64,000 bases of DNA from Hanleya hanleyi (GCA_036873755.1 JAVTVY010018721.1:1-64000), one strand, 5' to 3'. Shown: positions 1-10,347, numbered from the stretch's first letter. The notes: a model not told the origin generated them from the letters alone. Numbers and translations: made by a program.

Positions 1-853
1 CACAGCAATGCTCGGCATACTTGTACAACCTGCGCACGGTCATTCAATCGGGAAGATGCTTTACTGTGCCACGAACGCTCATTCCACGAGGGCGCGACGG
101 AACAATGTAACGGTTGTGGTCAACTCTTCAAACGACGCAGTCAGTTGCTGCGACACCAACGGTTGATTCATGCCCCGGTACCACGGCATGAGCGACAACT
201 ACCTACTGAAGAGGAGCCGCGGAAGGTCAGACCTAGTGAAGATGAGCCCGGGGAGACGAATGCCACTGGTGATGCGATGAAGGAGAGCCCGTCTATACCC
301 ACAGTTCAGAAGAGCCTGGATATCCAGCCGGACCCCCACCGTTACGGTTTCGAGTCATATGCCTGATAACATCGAACGTTTTCTGGACGAGCCCATAAAT
401 GTTCCTAGCGATCTCTTACACGGCACCCATCCAGTGAGTGACATCTATCGGCGCCATTGGACCATGATACGGCACTGTTTCCACCGTCATCGCCCTATTC
501 AAGATATCTACAATTTTCGACTGACCGACCTCGCCCGTCTACGCAGCTAAGTGGAAGCCATCTTCAATGACCAAGCAACGTCCTTCAAATTAAATCTGGC
601 GTTTGGTTATGTGCTGCAGCATAAGGAGACAGATCAAGTCCGATACTTTTACCCGAGCAGTAACATCCGGGTATTTGACCAACCGTTTACCATCATTAAC
701 CGGGTGTCGCTAGAGATGATGCTGGACCAAGTGGAACAATTGGATGTCTTGGGATGGGCCTATGAACAGCGCCCCAACTTGCAATGGGATGTAGAGAGGG
801 TCACCAATGTTACGTTCTTCGTGACCAAATTACGGAATCTTCCCATCGGGTGA
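1..853 (+). pseudogene. zfA1: C2H2 zinc-finger gene, type 2, 5' cut by window, broken
   Basis: Frame 1 reads from base 1 through finger 2 and finger 3 (C-X2-C-X12-H-X4-H pattern) into a linker. It stops at 366 because a run of C has five bases where intact relatives have four (near 331). The next segment continues in another frame from 359 to a TAA at 548-550, where relatives have a tyrosine codon. The C-terminal domain resumes at 551-853, ending in the family signature TFFVTKL. The copy therefore has one frameshift and one nonsense change. The linker class is that of zfA2, zfC1 and zfC4. It is a decayed DNA-binding gene of the GP element. Confidence 0.85.
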
Positions 854-888
854 ATGTATTCACCCATGCACTGATAAATACTCAAAAT

Positions 889-977
889 GCGCAAACAACT
901 ATTTGGGGGGTATGTGGCCTCAACGGTATCCTGGCCTGACCGACGGTGATTAGAATAAACGGTTCAGAACGAACATG
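889..977 (+). pseudogene. Degraded copy of the zfD-type C-terminal tail and polyA region
   Basis: Starting at ATGCGCAAACAAC this matches the 3' end of the one-finger gene at 42.8 kb and the 3' region of zfA2 (2223-2320). It includes the PGL-T-D codons before TAG and the AATAAACGGTTC polyadenylation context. An indel after the lysine-glutamine codons shifts the frame. It ends abruptly at about 977, where unrelated zinc-finger 3' sequence begins. Confidence 0.6.
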
Positions 978-1046
978 GTTGCCACGTTCTTCCTTACCAA
1001 GCTGACCGACCACCCCCATCAGCTGAATGCGTCACTCATGCACTGA
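978..1046 (+). pseudogene. Orphan last 22 codons of a type-1 zinc-finger gene
   Basis: These bases encode the end of the family C-terminal domain (TFFLTKLTDHPHQLNASLMH) and a TGA at 1044-1046, with no body upstream. The closest ends are those of zfC2 and zfC3. The 3' sequence that follows (ATACCATAACATGCCGTACAT) is also the type-1 3' region. This is a recombination scar joining two gene classes within one arm. Confidence 0.7.
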
Positions 1047-1185
1047 TGAATACCATAACATGCCGTACATACTCTATATGTCTACATGTTGATCGTTGAC
1101 GTTACGGAGATGACCGGAGAGACACGGGGGTTACCGAAGATGTCACGGTTCGGCCCTCGACTTGGGGATAGTTGAACTGAGTGTG

Positions 1186-1265
1186 CTAAAAATAAATCAC
1201 CAGCTAGCGTGCTATAAAAGGGAAGCGGCCTGGCTGTTTCATCAGACACTCTGTCAACCACCAAG
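1186..1265 (+). promoter_or_regulatory. Core promoter of zfA2
   Basis: CTAAAAATAA (1186-1195) fits the MEF2-type consensus. TATAAAAG lies at 1213-1220. An initiator-like TCAGACAC about 30 bases further (near 1242) would leave a leader of about 22 nt before the ATG at 1266. The same block, including GCTAGCGTGC and AAGCGGCCTGGC, precedes every zinc-finger gene of GP-A, GP-B and GP-C. The transcription start is inferred from spacing. Confidence 0.7.
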
Positions 1266-2189
1266 ATGTTGACTTGCACAACTTGTCAGAAGCTGTTTAC
1301 TCGTCTAGATAATTTACGACGCCACGAGGCTTCCACACACAACAATGCTCGGTATACTTGTACAATCTGCGCACGGTCATTCAATCGGGAGGATCATTTA
1401 CTGCGCCACGAACGCTCATTCCACGAGGGCGCGACGGAACAATGTAACGGTTGTGGTCAACTCTTCAAACGACGCAGTCAGTTGCTGCGACACCAACGGT
1501 TGATTCATGCCCCGGTACCATGGCATGTGCGACAACTTCCTACTGAAGAGGAACCGCGGAAGGTCAGACCTAGTGAAGATGAGCCCGGGGAGACGAATGC
1601 CACTGGTGATGCGATGAAGGAGAACCCGTCTATACCCACAGATCAGAAGAGCCTGGATATCCAGCCGGACCCCAGCATTACTGCTCCCAGTCATTCGCCT
1701 GACAACATCGAACATTTTATGGTCGAGCCCATAAATGTTCCCAGCGATCTCTTACAGGACAACCATCCAGTGAGTGACGACGATCGGGGCCATTGGTCCA
1801 TGACACGGTACTGTTTCCACAAACATCGCCCTATTGAAGATATCTACAATTTCCCACTGACCAAACTCACCTGTTTACGTAGCTACGTGGAAGCCATCTT
1901 CAATGACCAAGCAACGGCCTTCAAATTGAATGTCGCTTTCGGGTACATCTTACGTCACAAAAAGACGGACCAGTTACGGTATTGTTACCCCAGTGCCAAC
2001 AACCTTGTGTTTGACCTGCCGTTTACCATCATTCACCGGGCGTCGCTAGAGATGATGCTGGCCCATGTGGAACAATTGGATGCCTTGAGATGGGCCCAAC
2101 AACAACGCCCCAACACACAATGCGTGGTAAAGAGGGTAACCAATGTTACGTTCTTCGTGACCAAGACGACCAATCAACCCATCAGATGA
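1266..2189 (+). CDS. zfA2: three-finger C2H2 protein, type 2, intact (307 aa)
   Basis: Three C2H2 fingers: Cys4/Cys7/His20/His25, Cys32/Cys35/His48/His53 and Cys60/Cys63/His76/His81, all C-X2-C-X12-H-X4-H. A polar, acidic linker follows (about residues 82-150), then the family C-terminal domain of about 150 residues with the landmarks AIFNDQ, FKLNVAFGY and NVTFFVTK. The start is the first Met after the TATA box and opens finger 1 directly. The protein is probably a nuclear DNA-binding protein encoded by the GP element; its target and role are unknown. The C-terminal domain is more diverged from the GP-B/GP-C copies than they are from each other, while the frame is intact. No partner gene of a transposition machinery is present. 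Confidence 0.85.
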   Translation: MLTCTTCQKLFTRLDNLRRHEASTHNNARYTCTICARSFNREDHLLRHERSFHEGATEQCNGCGQLFKRRSQLLRHQRLIHAPVPWHVRQLPTEEEPRKVRPSEDEPGETNATGDAMKENPSIPTDQKSLDIQPDPSITAPSHSPDNIEHFMVEPINVPSDLLQDNHPVSDDDRGHWSMTRYCFHKHRPIEDIYNFPLTKLTCLRSYVEAIFNDQATAFKLNVAFGYILRHKKTDQLRYCYPSANNLVFDLPFTIIHRASLEMMLAHVEQLDALRWAQQQRPNTQCVVKRVTNVTFFVTKTTNQPIR

Positions 2190-2500
2190 AAGTATTCACC
2201 CATGCACTGATAGATTCTCAGAATGCGCAAACAACTATCTGAGGATATGTTGCCTCAACGGTATCCTGGCCTGACCGACGGTGATTAGAATAAACGGTTT
2301 AGAGCGAACATGGCCGAAGATGGAACTTTCTGAAATGGAGACTTCTAATTGGACAAGAATACATCTAACGGACAGGAACGAATATAAAACATGCAAATGG
2401 TGGCCTCTGATCGGACAAGAATCTTCTTGAATTGTAAATATACCCAACGCGGCTCCCCCAGCGTGGGTATGATGTAACATTGGAGAGAATAAACTATATG
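2190..2500 (+). terminator. 3' region of zfA2 with two polyA signals and a fossil tail
   Basis: After the zfA2 stop the same frame meets two more stops, then reads an ATG-initiated 21-codon stretch (about 2223-2288) matching the C-terminus of the one-finger gene at 42.8 kb (landmarks MRKQL, DMLP, YPGL). AATAAA follows at 2289-2294, and a second AATAAA is at 2488-2493. The stretch looks like the 3' end of another gene class recombined downstream of zfA2. Confidence 0.6.
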
Positions 2501-2740
2501 AAAAAAACTTCTTGTTGTTGTTGTTCTCTCATGTGTCATCCTTGTTGTTGTTGCTGTTGTTGTTGTTCTCTCTCCGGTCTATATCATAGTGTTATGTTAG
2601 AGTGTTAACGCGTAACGACGGACGTCGAGGGCGTCACTGCATTTCGAAGAATTAGTGACAATTCCATGGAATATCAGAGCTTCTGAGCTATTTCACCAGG
2701 GCGTTGAAGCATTAAGAATGGTGTTGGTGGGCGTTGCTAC
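2501..2740 (+). repeat. TTG microsatellite and GCGTT-rich spacer
   Basis: Runs of TTG (about 2508-2575) are followed by a spacer with GGCGTTGAAGC and CTTCTGAGCTA. The spacer recurs at 41.99-42.21 kb and 43.19-43.27 kb, so it belongs to the same element family. No ORF is supported. Confidence 0.6.
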
Positions 2741-3890
2741 AAGATGACACCTCACACGATCCATTTGGACCGCGGATGGTCCATCTCTACACCAAATAAC
2801 ATCCTTCACTGCTAAAAAATGCCCACTTTTGCTACTACTCCTATTGATGACGTCACCAATGACGTCACAGATGCTGTGGATATCCCTCAACTCGGAATGT
2901 ACACCCCGAGAGCTACAACATGACACTTCCCTAGACGCATTCGGACCAAGGATGGTTCCTCTCTATTCCGAATACCTTCCTTCACTGCCCCAAAATGTCC
3001 ACTTCGCTACTACTCCTACTGATGACGTCAACAATGACGTCACAGATGCTTCGGACATGCCTCAACTCGGGATGTACACCTCGAGAGCTACAAAATGACA
3101 CCTTACACGACGCATTCGGACTAAGGATAGTCCCTCTCTACAACAAACTCACCCCCACGCACCCACAAAATGTCCACTTTCGCTACTACTCGTACCGATG
3201 ACGTCATCAATGAGGTCACAGATGACGCGGACATCCCTCAAATCGGAATGTACACCCCGAGAACTACAAGATGACACCTTCCAGGACGCATTCGAACCGT
3301 GAATAGCCCCTCTCGATCCCAAACTCACCCCCACGCACCCCCAAAATGTCCACTTTCGCTACTACTCGTACCGATGACGTCACCGATGACGTCACAGATG
3401 ACGAGAACATCCCTCAAATCGGAATGTACACCCCGAGAAGTACAAGATGACACCTTCCAGGACGCATTCGAGCCGTGAATAGCCCATCTCGATCCCAAAT
3501 ACCTTCATGTACTGCCCGAAAATGGTCACTTTCGCTACTACTCGTACCGATGACGTCACCGATGACGTCACAGATGACGCAGACATCCCTCAAATCGAAA
3601 TGTACACCCCGAGAACTACAAGATGACACCTTCCAGGACGCATTCGAACCGTGAATAGCCCCTCTCGACCCCAAATACCTTCATGTACTGCCCGAAAATG
3701 GCCACTTTCGCTACTACTCGTACCGATGACGTCACCGATGACGTCACAGATGACGGGAACATACCCCAAATCGGGGTCTACACCCCGAGAGCTACAACAT
3801 GACACTTTCCTAGACACATTCGGACCAAAGATGGTCCATCTCTACACCAAATAACATCCTTCACTACCCCAAAATGGCCACTTTACTTAC
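2741..3890. repeat. Six-copy 176-bp tandem array with paired CRE sites
   Basis: The first CRE octamer TGACGTCA of each unit starts at 2848, 3023, 3199, 3375, 3551 and 3727, so the period is 175-176 bp. In most units a second TGACGTCA follows 12 bp later, giving a face-to-face pair about one helical turn apart. The unit at 3199 has one site changed to TGAGGTCA. Units also share GCTACTACTCGTACC, ACACCCCGAGAGCTACAA and CATTCGGACC. ORFs here are translations of the repeat and are not genes. Confidence 0.85.
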
Positions 3891-4640
3891 TACAACCAAC
3901 TGCGCATGCGCAGATTAACGCGACATGCATTCAAAAACACACCATTCTGATTCTACCCCACACAAGCTTCACATTGCTGCCTCACACGACCCATTCGAAC
4001 CGTGAATAGCCCATCTCTATCACAAACACACCCCTACATAGCACCCAAAATGCCTGTTTTCTATACTACGGGCCAGGCTGCGCATGCGCAGACTATTGAA
4101 CACGGACGAACCATTAGTGTAGTCAAGTGCTCCTCCACGAGAGCTTCAAAAAAAAGACCTCACTCGACCTCATAGGAGCATTAGGGACTCACCTAGACTC
4201 CAACATGTCCACCCCGTATGGACCTATACACCCATAGCCATGCAGTATAGGCCTATGGGCCTACCCAGGCCTCGGTGACTTTTTTCAAAACTTTCACCGA
4301 TTCGCACGGGGACACTTCCTATGGTGTTTGCCTTGACGAGACGTGAAAAACAAATCCAAACAACCCTACCGCAAATATATAGAAGCACGTTTCCCAGTGG
4401 GACAAACATTGATCCTATACCCTCAGTATGGGAATATATATTTATATATATATGTCTATATGGGGCTATATCGTACTTTTTCAAAAATTTCACCGATTCG
4501 CACGGGGACACTTCATAACATGTTCTAAATGACGAGACGAGTAAAACAAATCCAAACAACCTTACCGCAAATGTATAGAAGTACGTTTCCCAGGATGGCC
4601 CTATACTCCCCATACCTCATATAGGCATTTTTGCGTAATT
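3891..4640. repeat. Mixed repeat block: NRF1-type sites and TATATGGG/CGGGGACAC units
   Basis: CGCATGCGCAG palindromes occur near 3903 and 4081. From about 4200 to 4620 there are two diverged copies of a unit with a TATATGGG-like motif, ACTTTTTCAAAA, TTTCACCGATTCGCACGGGG and a CGTTTCCCAG motif. These are homologous to units at 44.1-44.3 kb and to the 49.1-49.95 kb and 61.2-62.0 kb arrays of GP-C in inverted sense. No gene is seen. Confidence 0.6.
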
Positions 4641-4979
4641 TAGGATCAAGTCCGTGTTCCGTATTTTTTCAGGAAAAATTTTACATACACCCACCCATGC
4701 TTGAAATATACTTCACTTTGATACCTCATACAACTCCATCGACCCATTAGGGCTCCCCTAGCTCCAAAACGTCTAGCAGGACCCATACAAGGTCCAGTTT
4801 TCGACACTAGGTGACCACATCCCGACGAAATGGCCAGTTTTCGACACCGGATGTGCCGCCATCTTGAACATACGTGCCGCCATCTTGGATATGGCCCATA
4901 ATGCACCGGGTCAAAATACTCGCTTCTGATTGGCTGACAGCTCTGTGACGAAATTGAAATACTCGCTTCTGATTGGACG

Positions 4980-5800
4980 AGAGCTCCGCATTGCATCTGC
5001 GCATGCGCAGAATGATATTCCTACCGCACACCCAACCCATCAGATGCCCCTTCACGAATGCTTCACTTTAATACCTCACTCGATCCCATTGGACCATTAG
5101 TGGCTCCCCTAGCCCCAACACGGCTATTTCCATACCCTTCGGCCGCCGCGCATGCGCAGAATGACGCTATTTCAAATCCGCTAGTCCAGTCAGATGCCCC
5201 TTCACCTAAGCTTCAATTTGATACCTCACTCGATCTCATTGCACCATTATTGGCTTCGCTAGCTCCCAGCACGGCTATTTCCATACCCTTGGGCCACCGC
5301 GCATGCGCAGAATGACGCTATTTCAAATCCGCTAGTCCAGTCAGATGCCCCTTCACCTAAGCTTCACTTTGATACCTCATTCGATCCCATTGGACCAGTA
5401 GTAACTCCCCTAGCTCCCAACACGGCTATTTCCATACCCTTGGGCCACCGCGCATGCGCAGAATGACGCTATTTCGAATCCGCTAGTCCAGTCAGATGCC
5501 CCTTCATCTAAGCTTCACTTTGATACCTCACTCGAGCCCATTGGTCCATTATTGGCTCCCCTAGATACCAAAACGTCTATTTCCATACCCTTCGGCCACC
5601 GCGCATGCGCAGAATGACGCTAGTTCAACCCACTAGTCCAGCCAGATGCCCCTTCACATAAGCTTCAGTTTGATACCTCACTCGACGCCATTGGACCATT
5701 ATTGGCTTCGCTAGCTCCAAAACGGCTATTTTCATACCCTCGGGCCACCGCGCATGCGCAGAATGACGCGATTTCAACCCCACACCCAGCCCATTACATG
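4980..5800. repeat. 151-bp tandem array with an NRF1-type palindrome in each unit
   Basis: GCGCATGCGC starts at 5148, 5299, 5450, 5601 and 5750, spaced 151, 151, 151 and 149 bp, with one more copy near 5000. TGCGCATGCGCA is the classic NRF1 recognition palindrome. Each unit also has TTTGATACCTCACTCGA and a GGCTATTTCCATACCC-like stretch. Mirror-image versions fill 19.2-20.3 kb and 27.9-29.1 kb in GP-B. Confidence 0.85.
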
Positions 5801-6470
5801 CCCCTTCACGAATGCTTTACTTTGATACCTCACTCGACCTCACTGGACCAGTAGTCACTCCCCTAGCTCCAACACGGCTATTTCCACATGGTTGGTCCAC
5901 ACGAGTTGTCTCCCTTGCGTCAATGTGTGCAGATGGCGCTACGGTCGACGCCGTGCTATGTAAAGGGCATCCCCACACCATCCTGGAGCCGCCATTTTCT
6001 TTGTTTACGTTTTGCGGAGATACACGGGACAATAAACACTCGACCCTAGGGTGGTACAGATGCTAGACTGATCCTATTAACATGGTACAACACCTATAGA
6101 TTATGTTTATTACTATTATATGGCTTAAGAGGTTTTTTTGAGGGTAATGTGAGAGTTTTTTTCTCCCCGTGACGTCCCCACCGCTTCGTTTGCTCCCTTG
6201 CACCGTCTAAAAACACCGCCATTCTACAAGTAATTAATTAAAATTAATTAATTAATTTATTTATTTGAAATACTAGTACCCATCCTCCGTATAGCAGAAC
6301 TATACAACCCAGAACAAGTGTAGACATGCCTTGATCACGTGATCGTCATTGGGAAACCCCCACTGGGAAACCCCCACTGGGGAATCCCCCGAAAAGTTCC
6401 TCCTCAATCCTCCCCCGGGGGGAACAAAAAAGTAGGTCAATACGACTCGTAATCACCTTTATATACTACT
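5801..6470. other. GP-A right tip
   Basis: This is the terminal part of the arm. It holds an AT-rich AATTAATTAATT run (about 6230-6260), a segment related to the GP-B tips (ACCCAGAACAAGTGTAGACATGCCTTGATC, compare 29.16 kb, given here in parts), short repeats of AACCCCCACTGGG (about 6354-6390) and the end TATATACTACT. No convincing ORF was found. Confidence 0.5.
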
Positions 6471-7498
6471 AATGACCCTTGGATATCATATTGTACATAT
6501 CGGAGCTGACGAAATCGGGCCTACTAGTGCGCACGAACTTTCACCGAAGTAAAATTATTAAAATCACATTTAATAAGCGCCCGTTGACAACTCCAGTAAG
6601 GGTCAGTTCAAGAGACGAAATGGGGCCAATTTCTGCTCAAACTTGATTGAATTTCCTTTGCGAATAAAGTGGGAGAAATACTTGCAGCGCTTTCGTGGAG
6701 CTGCTCTCATCGTTACGTACGGTGGTCAATCGGTGAGTTTTAGTTTCCTTGATTTGTTTTTTTTTCTGTATTTTCCTCGAAATCAACTGAATTTCCCCTT
6801 AATTTTCTCCTTTTTTGCATTTTACTCTATATTTTCTTGCGATTTTATTTAGAATATTATCTCTTCTTTAATTTTTTTGAGTCACTTTATAGTTTTCAAC
6901 AATTCTTGGCAACGTTTTGCGATTCCAAAATAAACGTGCTTTAGTGCAAAACGCGATTTATCCTAGTTTTTTTTTCAGAAAAACATTCAGAAAATGCAAG
7001 AAAAATTCAAAAATCATCAAAAAAGAATTTACACCGCAATGATAATATTTACACCGCGATGTAGAATTTATTTCCGCGGATTCCACTGCGGGGTAAACTA
7101 TTCCCCTTCGCTGTGTAAATATTTTCTCCGAGATTTGAACATTTTCACCGCGGTGTAAATATTTTCTCTAAGATGTAAATATTACCATCGCGGCTTAAAC
7201 TATTCGTACCGAGGTGTAAATATTTTCCTCGCGGGGGAAAAATTTCACCTCAGTGTAAACTATTTATCGCGTTAAATCGCGTTTTGCATTAAATTGAAAG
7301 AAATTAAGTGAAAATTCAGTTGATTTCGTGGTGGGGGGAGTAAAAAATCAAAAAAATCCAGGAAACTAAACCAAATCACAAATGTCGCCTATGGGCCACC
7401 GTACATCGTGTAGTGGATATCCCCACGAATTATCCTCCATGAGATGAGCGGTGCGGGATTTGGAAACGAGTAAACTATTAAGATTATGGCGAACTTAC
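6471..7498. repeat. Lipase intron 4: foldback element 6714-7409 and AT-rich sequence
   Basis: GTACGGTGG at about 6716 and CCACCGTAC at about 7409 are inverted. They are followed inwards by matching sequence (TTTAGTTTCCT against AGGAAACTAAA; TCAACTGAATTT against AAATTCAGTTGA). The interior holds degenerate repeats of TGTAAATATTTTC and ACCGCGGTG. No coding exon was recognised, so the next lipase exon is not here. Confidence 0.6.
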
Positions 7499-7742
7499 GG
7501 CTATATCCTTTGCAAATGGCGCCAGAAACTTGATGGGACTTTTGATATATCCAACCGTAGTTACAGGTGCAAGGGCAAAAAATGTCTTCACTTTCGCAGA
7601 AAGTTCAGGGTATCTGCTGAATCCGGCGAAGCCAATGGTCGTACCTTGGGAGTGACCCACATAATACACTTGTTTATGATCGGTGACATTGACAATATAG
7701 TCTACCATAGCTGGTAAATCATACTTCGCCATCTCGTCCCAG
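7499..7742 (-). CDS. Acid lipase exon 4 (nucleophile-elbow exon)
   Basis: The exon follows a TTTTCAG acceptor and ends at a C|GTAAGT donor. Its 244 nt continue exon 3 in phase (1 nt plus 81 codons). It encodes the core of the alpha/beta-hydrolase fold of the lysosomal/gastric acid lipase family, with [11 protein letters not shown] and GHSQGTT, where the serine of G-X-S-X-G is the catalytic nucleophile. The stretch TFFALAPV is also family-typical. The protein would hydrolyse triglycerides or cholesteryl esters in the gut lumen or lysosome. The catalytic Asp and His exons must lie left of the window, beyond GP-A. Confidence 0.93.
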
Positions 7743-8305
7743 CTGAAAACGAAGGACGGAGTAAGTACATACGACTTAGAGAAAGGCAGAGAATTCAAGG
7801 TCCACTGCTAGATGTTTTATATATTTAACGATAAATACATACCAGGGCATTATATTTGAAACTAGGATTTCAGAACAGGAATTAGAATTTACCACAAGGT
7901 TTTTGTGTGAATTTACCATAGTGCCTTGTTCTCAACCGGCCTGAATATATTAGGTGTGAGTGAATAGGATTTAACGTCGCTTTCAACATTATTTCAGTCA
8001 TATCGCGATGAACCAACTATGCCCCACCAAGCCAAGTTGCGTTCCTGCTACTGAAAAGAAAGAATCTTTGAAGCACCATGGAAGCAGCATGGAACCAGAC
8101 ACCCTCCATCCACACTATAAAACACTGAGGGCAGCACAAGACACAGACAGGACGCTTACATGGTGCAATAAGGACAAGTGATATTACAGTACTAGACATC
8201 ATATTATCAAGCTGAATATATTAAAATTCTTAGTGATATCTAATGCGTGTGAAATACAACGTGTTTCTCTCAGTTTCGTGTTACATGGAGTCAAATCCCA
8301 TGCTA
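7743..8305. repeat. Lipase intron 3 start; SINE-like repeat about 7955-8215
   Basis: GAATAGGATTTAACGTCGC (about 7962) through ACAAGTGATATTACAGT (about 8190) is homologous to 17054-17290 in the opposite orientation. Shared blocks include AAAACACTGAGG, GACACAGAC and CGCTTACATGGTGCAATAA. The opening TTTAACGTCGCTTTCAACA resembles SINE-like repeats that I associate with molluscs; that association is from memory. No gene is seen. Confidence 0.55.
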
Positions 8306-8314
8306 AGTACTTTG

Positions 8315-8704
8315 CAATCTGATTAAAACTCAGACTTAATAACCACTGCTCTGTCGGACATCTCGCTAATTAAGATCTGGGACAGTCTCTATCATAAATC
8401 TGTCGCGCATGTCAGACTGGCGACCAATCACAGTCCAACTTCAACGGGCGAATAGGTGCCTATCCGATTATTTCTGTAGTGAACGAGGCGCAGGAAAATC
8501 CAACCCAGTTCTTGCTCTCCATGAGCAATCACCGAAGATTATTATTTGCTCGGATAGGCACCTCTTCGCCCGTTGAAGTTGGACTGTGATATTGGTCGCC
8601 AGTCTGACATGCGCGACAGATTTAAGATACAGACTGTCCCAGATCTTAATTAGCGACATGTCCGGTAGAGGAGCGGTTATTAAGTCTGAGTTTTAATCAG
8701 ATTG
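8315..8704. mobile_element. 390-bp foldback MITE with 9-bp target duplication (MULE-like)
   Basis: The element starts CAATCTGATTAAAACTCAG and ends with its inverse. The arms match for about 150-170 bp and include CGCGCATGTCAGACTGGCG. Direct copies of AGTACTTTG flank it (8306-8314 and 8705-8713). A 9-bp duplication with long inverted repeats is the Mutator-like pattern. No transposase is encoded. Confidence 0.8.
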
Positions 8705-8713
8705 AGTACTTTG

Positions 8714-9534
8714 AGTATCATATCCTGGGACAGAATATCTGGAAGATATCGTTTTCAGCCCTTGACACTTCGGGCTAAATCAATCTAGACCTCCGAAGCG
8801 AATTGAGATCGACATCGGAGTGACGTCCGCGGTAAAGTGGTAGGCGTGAGCATATCACCGATGCAGTGCAGTCAATTTGAGGAACAACCCCGCCCAATGA
8901 AAATGCTTCAAATTTGAATTGTTTATATTTGACCAGATTTTTTGTGAGGGTTGGCGTGTATGAGTGACTAGACTAACACTTCCAAACGGCACACAATTTC
9001 AGAGCCTGAAAAAGGTATCTTTCAGATGTTCCGTCCCAAGATTCGATCCTCAGAGTATATGCTAAGTTGATCGCTGCAGCGGTACGTACATATGATTAAT
9101 ACGAGATCAGGTCCTTCAGTCTATAGGAAAGGAATGCGGAAAATCAGATTCTATAACACTTGTGTCTGTAACAACTTGCTGTTGGGTGTTTTAGCACGGT
9201 TGTGTGAAATGTACATGTGTCAAGTGCAGGTGTTGATTTCGAGATTTTATTTTTCAAGGCGGAAGAGGAAGGGGTCGTCTGCTTCATACAATCGAATAAA
9301 TTACAAGATGGAATTTCTTTCTCAAGTTTAACTGCTGTTTTCATCGTGGAATCGATTAACAAAGCGACACAAGTAAGCCTAAATCCAAGTATTTTCCCAC
9401 AGAGCCTGGCTTAGCTGACAGAACAACTCTCCATTTGAGAGGACACCTAAGCTCGTCCACTGACATTGGCAAAATATAAACTTTCCCACATTAACCATGC
9501 TTAAAATAACCAAAGAATACGCCTATGTAAACAT
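8714..9534. other. Intronic sequence without recognised features
   Basis: No exon, RNA gene or clear repeat was recognised here; short ORFs lack family resemblance. Confidence 0.4.
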
Positions 9535-10347
9535 GCGACTTGGTCTGTTGGAATGTGATAATATTGCAGAATATAATGGATTATGTGCAGTAAAATCAGA
9601 TGCGATTGCGACTGGTGTCGGATTTTATTGCGTGCGGTATAGGAAACGTGAACGTCCTTGCTGGCAACGGTACGGCTGTTTCCGATAAACATCGGTGAAA
9701 CACAACGAGTACTGGAAATCCTCGACAATAGACGGCGGGAAAAATATCGGAAAAATGTTTTCATCTGGAGGAGGTAAATTTGTTTTTACCCCATTACTGA
9801 ATTCGTGTGATGTCATGTACTATATTAATAACCCTATCGAGCGAAGGGTGTACTTTTCTTTCAATCTATCCAACAATCGGTGAACTAACTTGAATAATCG
9901 AGGTGCAATTTTGAAAATCCGTGTTCTTGTCCACTAATAAACAGTACTAGATTACCGTGTACCCTGATTCCCATCTTTCACAAACGGTATTCCCAATTAC
10001 AGCTTGAGTACTCAAGTTAGTTCGCCGAATGTTAGACAGATTGGAAGAAAAGTACACCGCTCGATAGGCTCATTTATTTATTAGATGACAGCCCATGGGC
10101 TCATTAATGAGGTAAACAAAACATTACCTCCTTCCTACCAAGTAGTTTGTTCGCCATTTTTCAGCGGTATCTCGTCGGGGATTTAGCCGATGTTTATCGG
10201 AAACGGCCGTATCGTTACCCGAAAGTACGTTCACGTTTCCCATACCGCACGTATTAAAATCCGACACCAGTCGTGATTGCATCTCATTTTGCTGCACATA
10301 ATCCAGTTTAGTCTGCAATCATATCACATTCAAATAGACCAAGTCGC
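9535..10347. repeat. 813-bp foldback element
   Basis: GCGACTTGGTCT at 9535 is the inverse of AGACCAAGTCGC at about 10336-10347. The outer arms match over about 165 bp (shared GTGTCGGATTTTA, CCGATAAACAT). A second inverted pair lies inside (CCTATCGAGCG near 9833, CGCTCGATAGG near 10061, with AGTACACC between). No target duplication is obvious and no ORF is supported. Likely a non-autonomous DNA transposon. Confidence 0.65.

Larger units (their letters stand above)
1..6470. mobile_element. GP-A: right arm of a giant palindromic element (left part outside window)
   Basis: This segment has the same order of parts as the right arms of GP-B and GP-C: two outward-facing zinc-finger genes, a 3' region, a CRE-repeat array, an NRF1-repeat array, then the tip. 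The right end reads TATATACTACT at 6460-6470, matching the GP-B right end (29906-29916). The 30 bases before it are also homologous: GGTCAATACGACTCG here against GGTCAATGCGACTCG in GP-B. The six bases that follow, AATGAC (6471-6476), are the expected target-site duplication, but the left end lies outside the window and cannot be checked. The element would sit in an intron of the acid lipase gene if that gene continues leftward. Confidence 0.75.

Noticed and set aside
2693..3854. Many short ORFs with DVIGDVI or MTSPMTSQ
   Set aside because: These are readings of the paired TGACGTCA repeats on either strand.
4980..5800. CRISPR-like regular array
   Set aside because: The period is set by 151-bp near-identical units without unique spacers, in eukaryotic DNA, with no cas genes.
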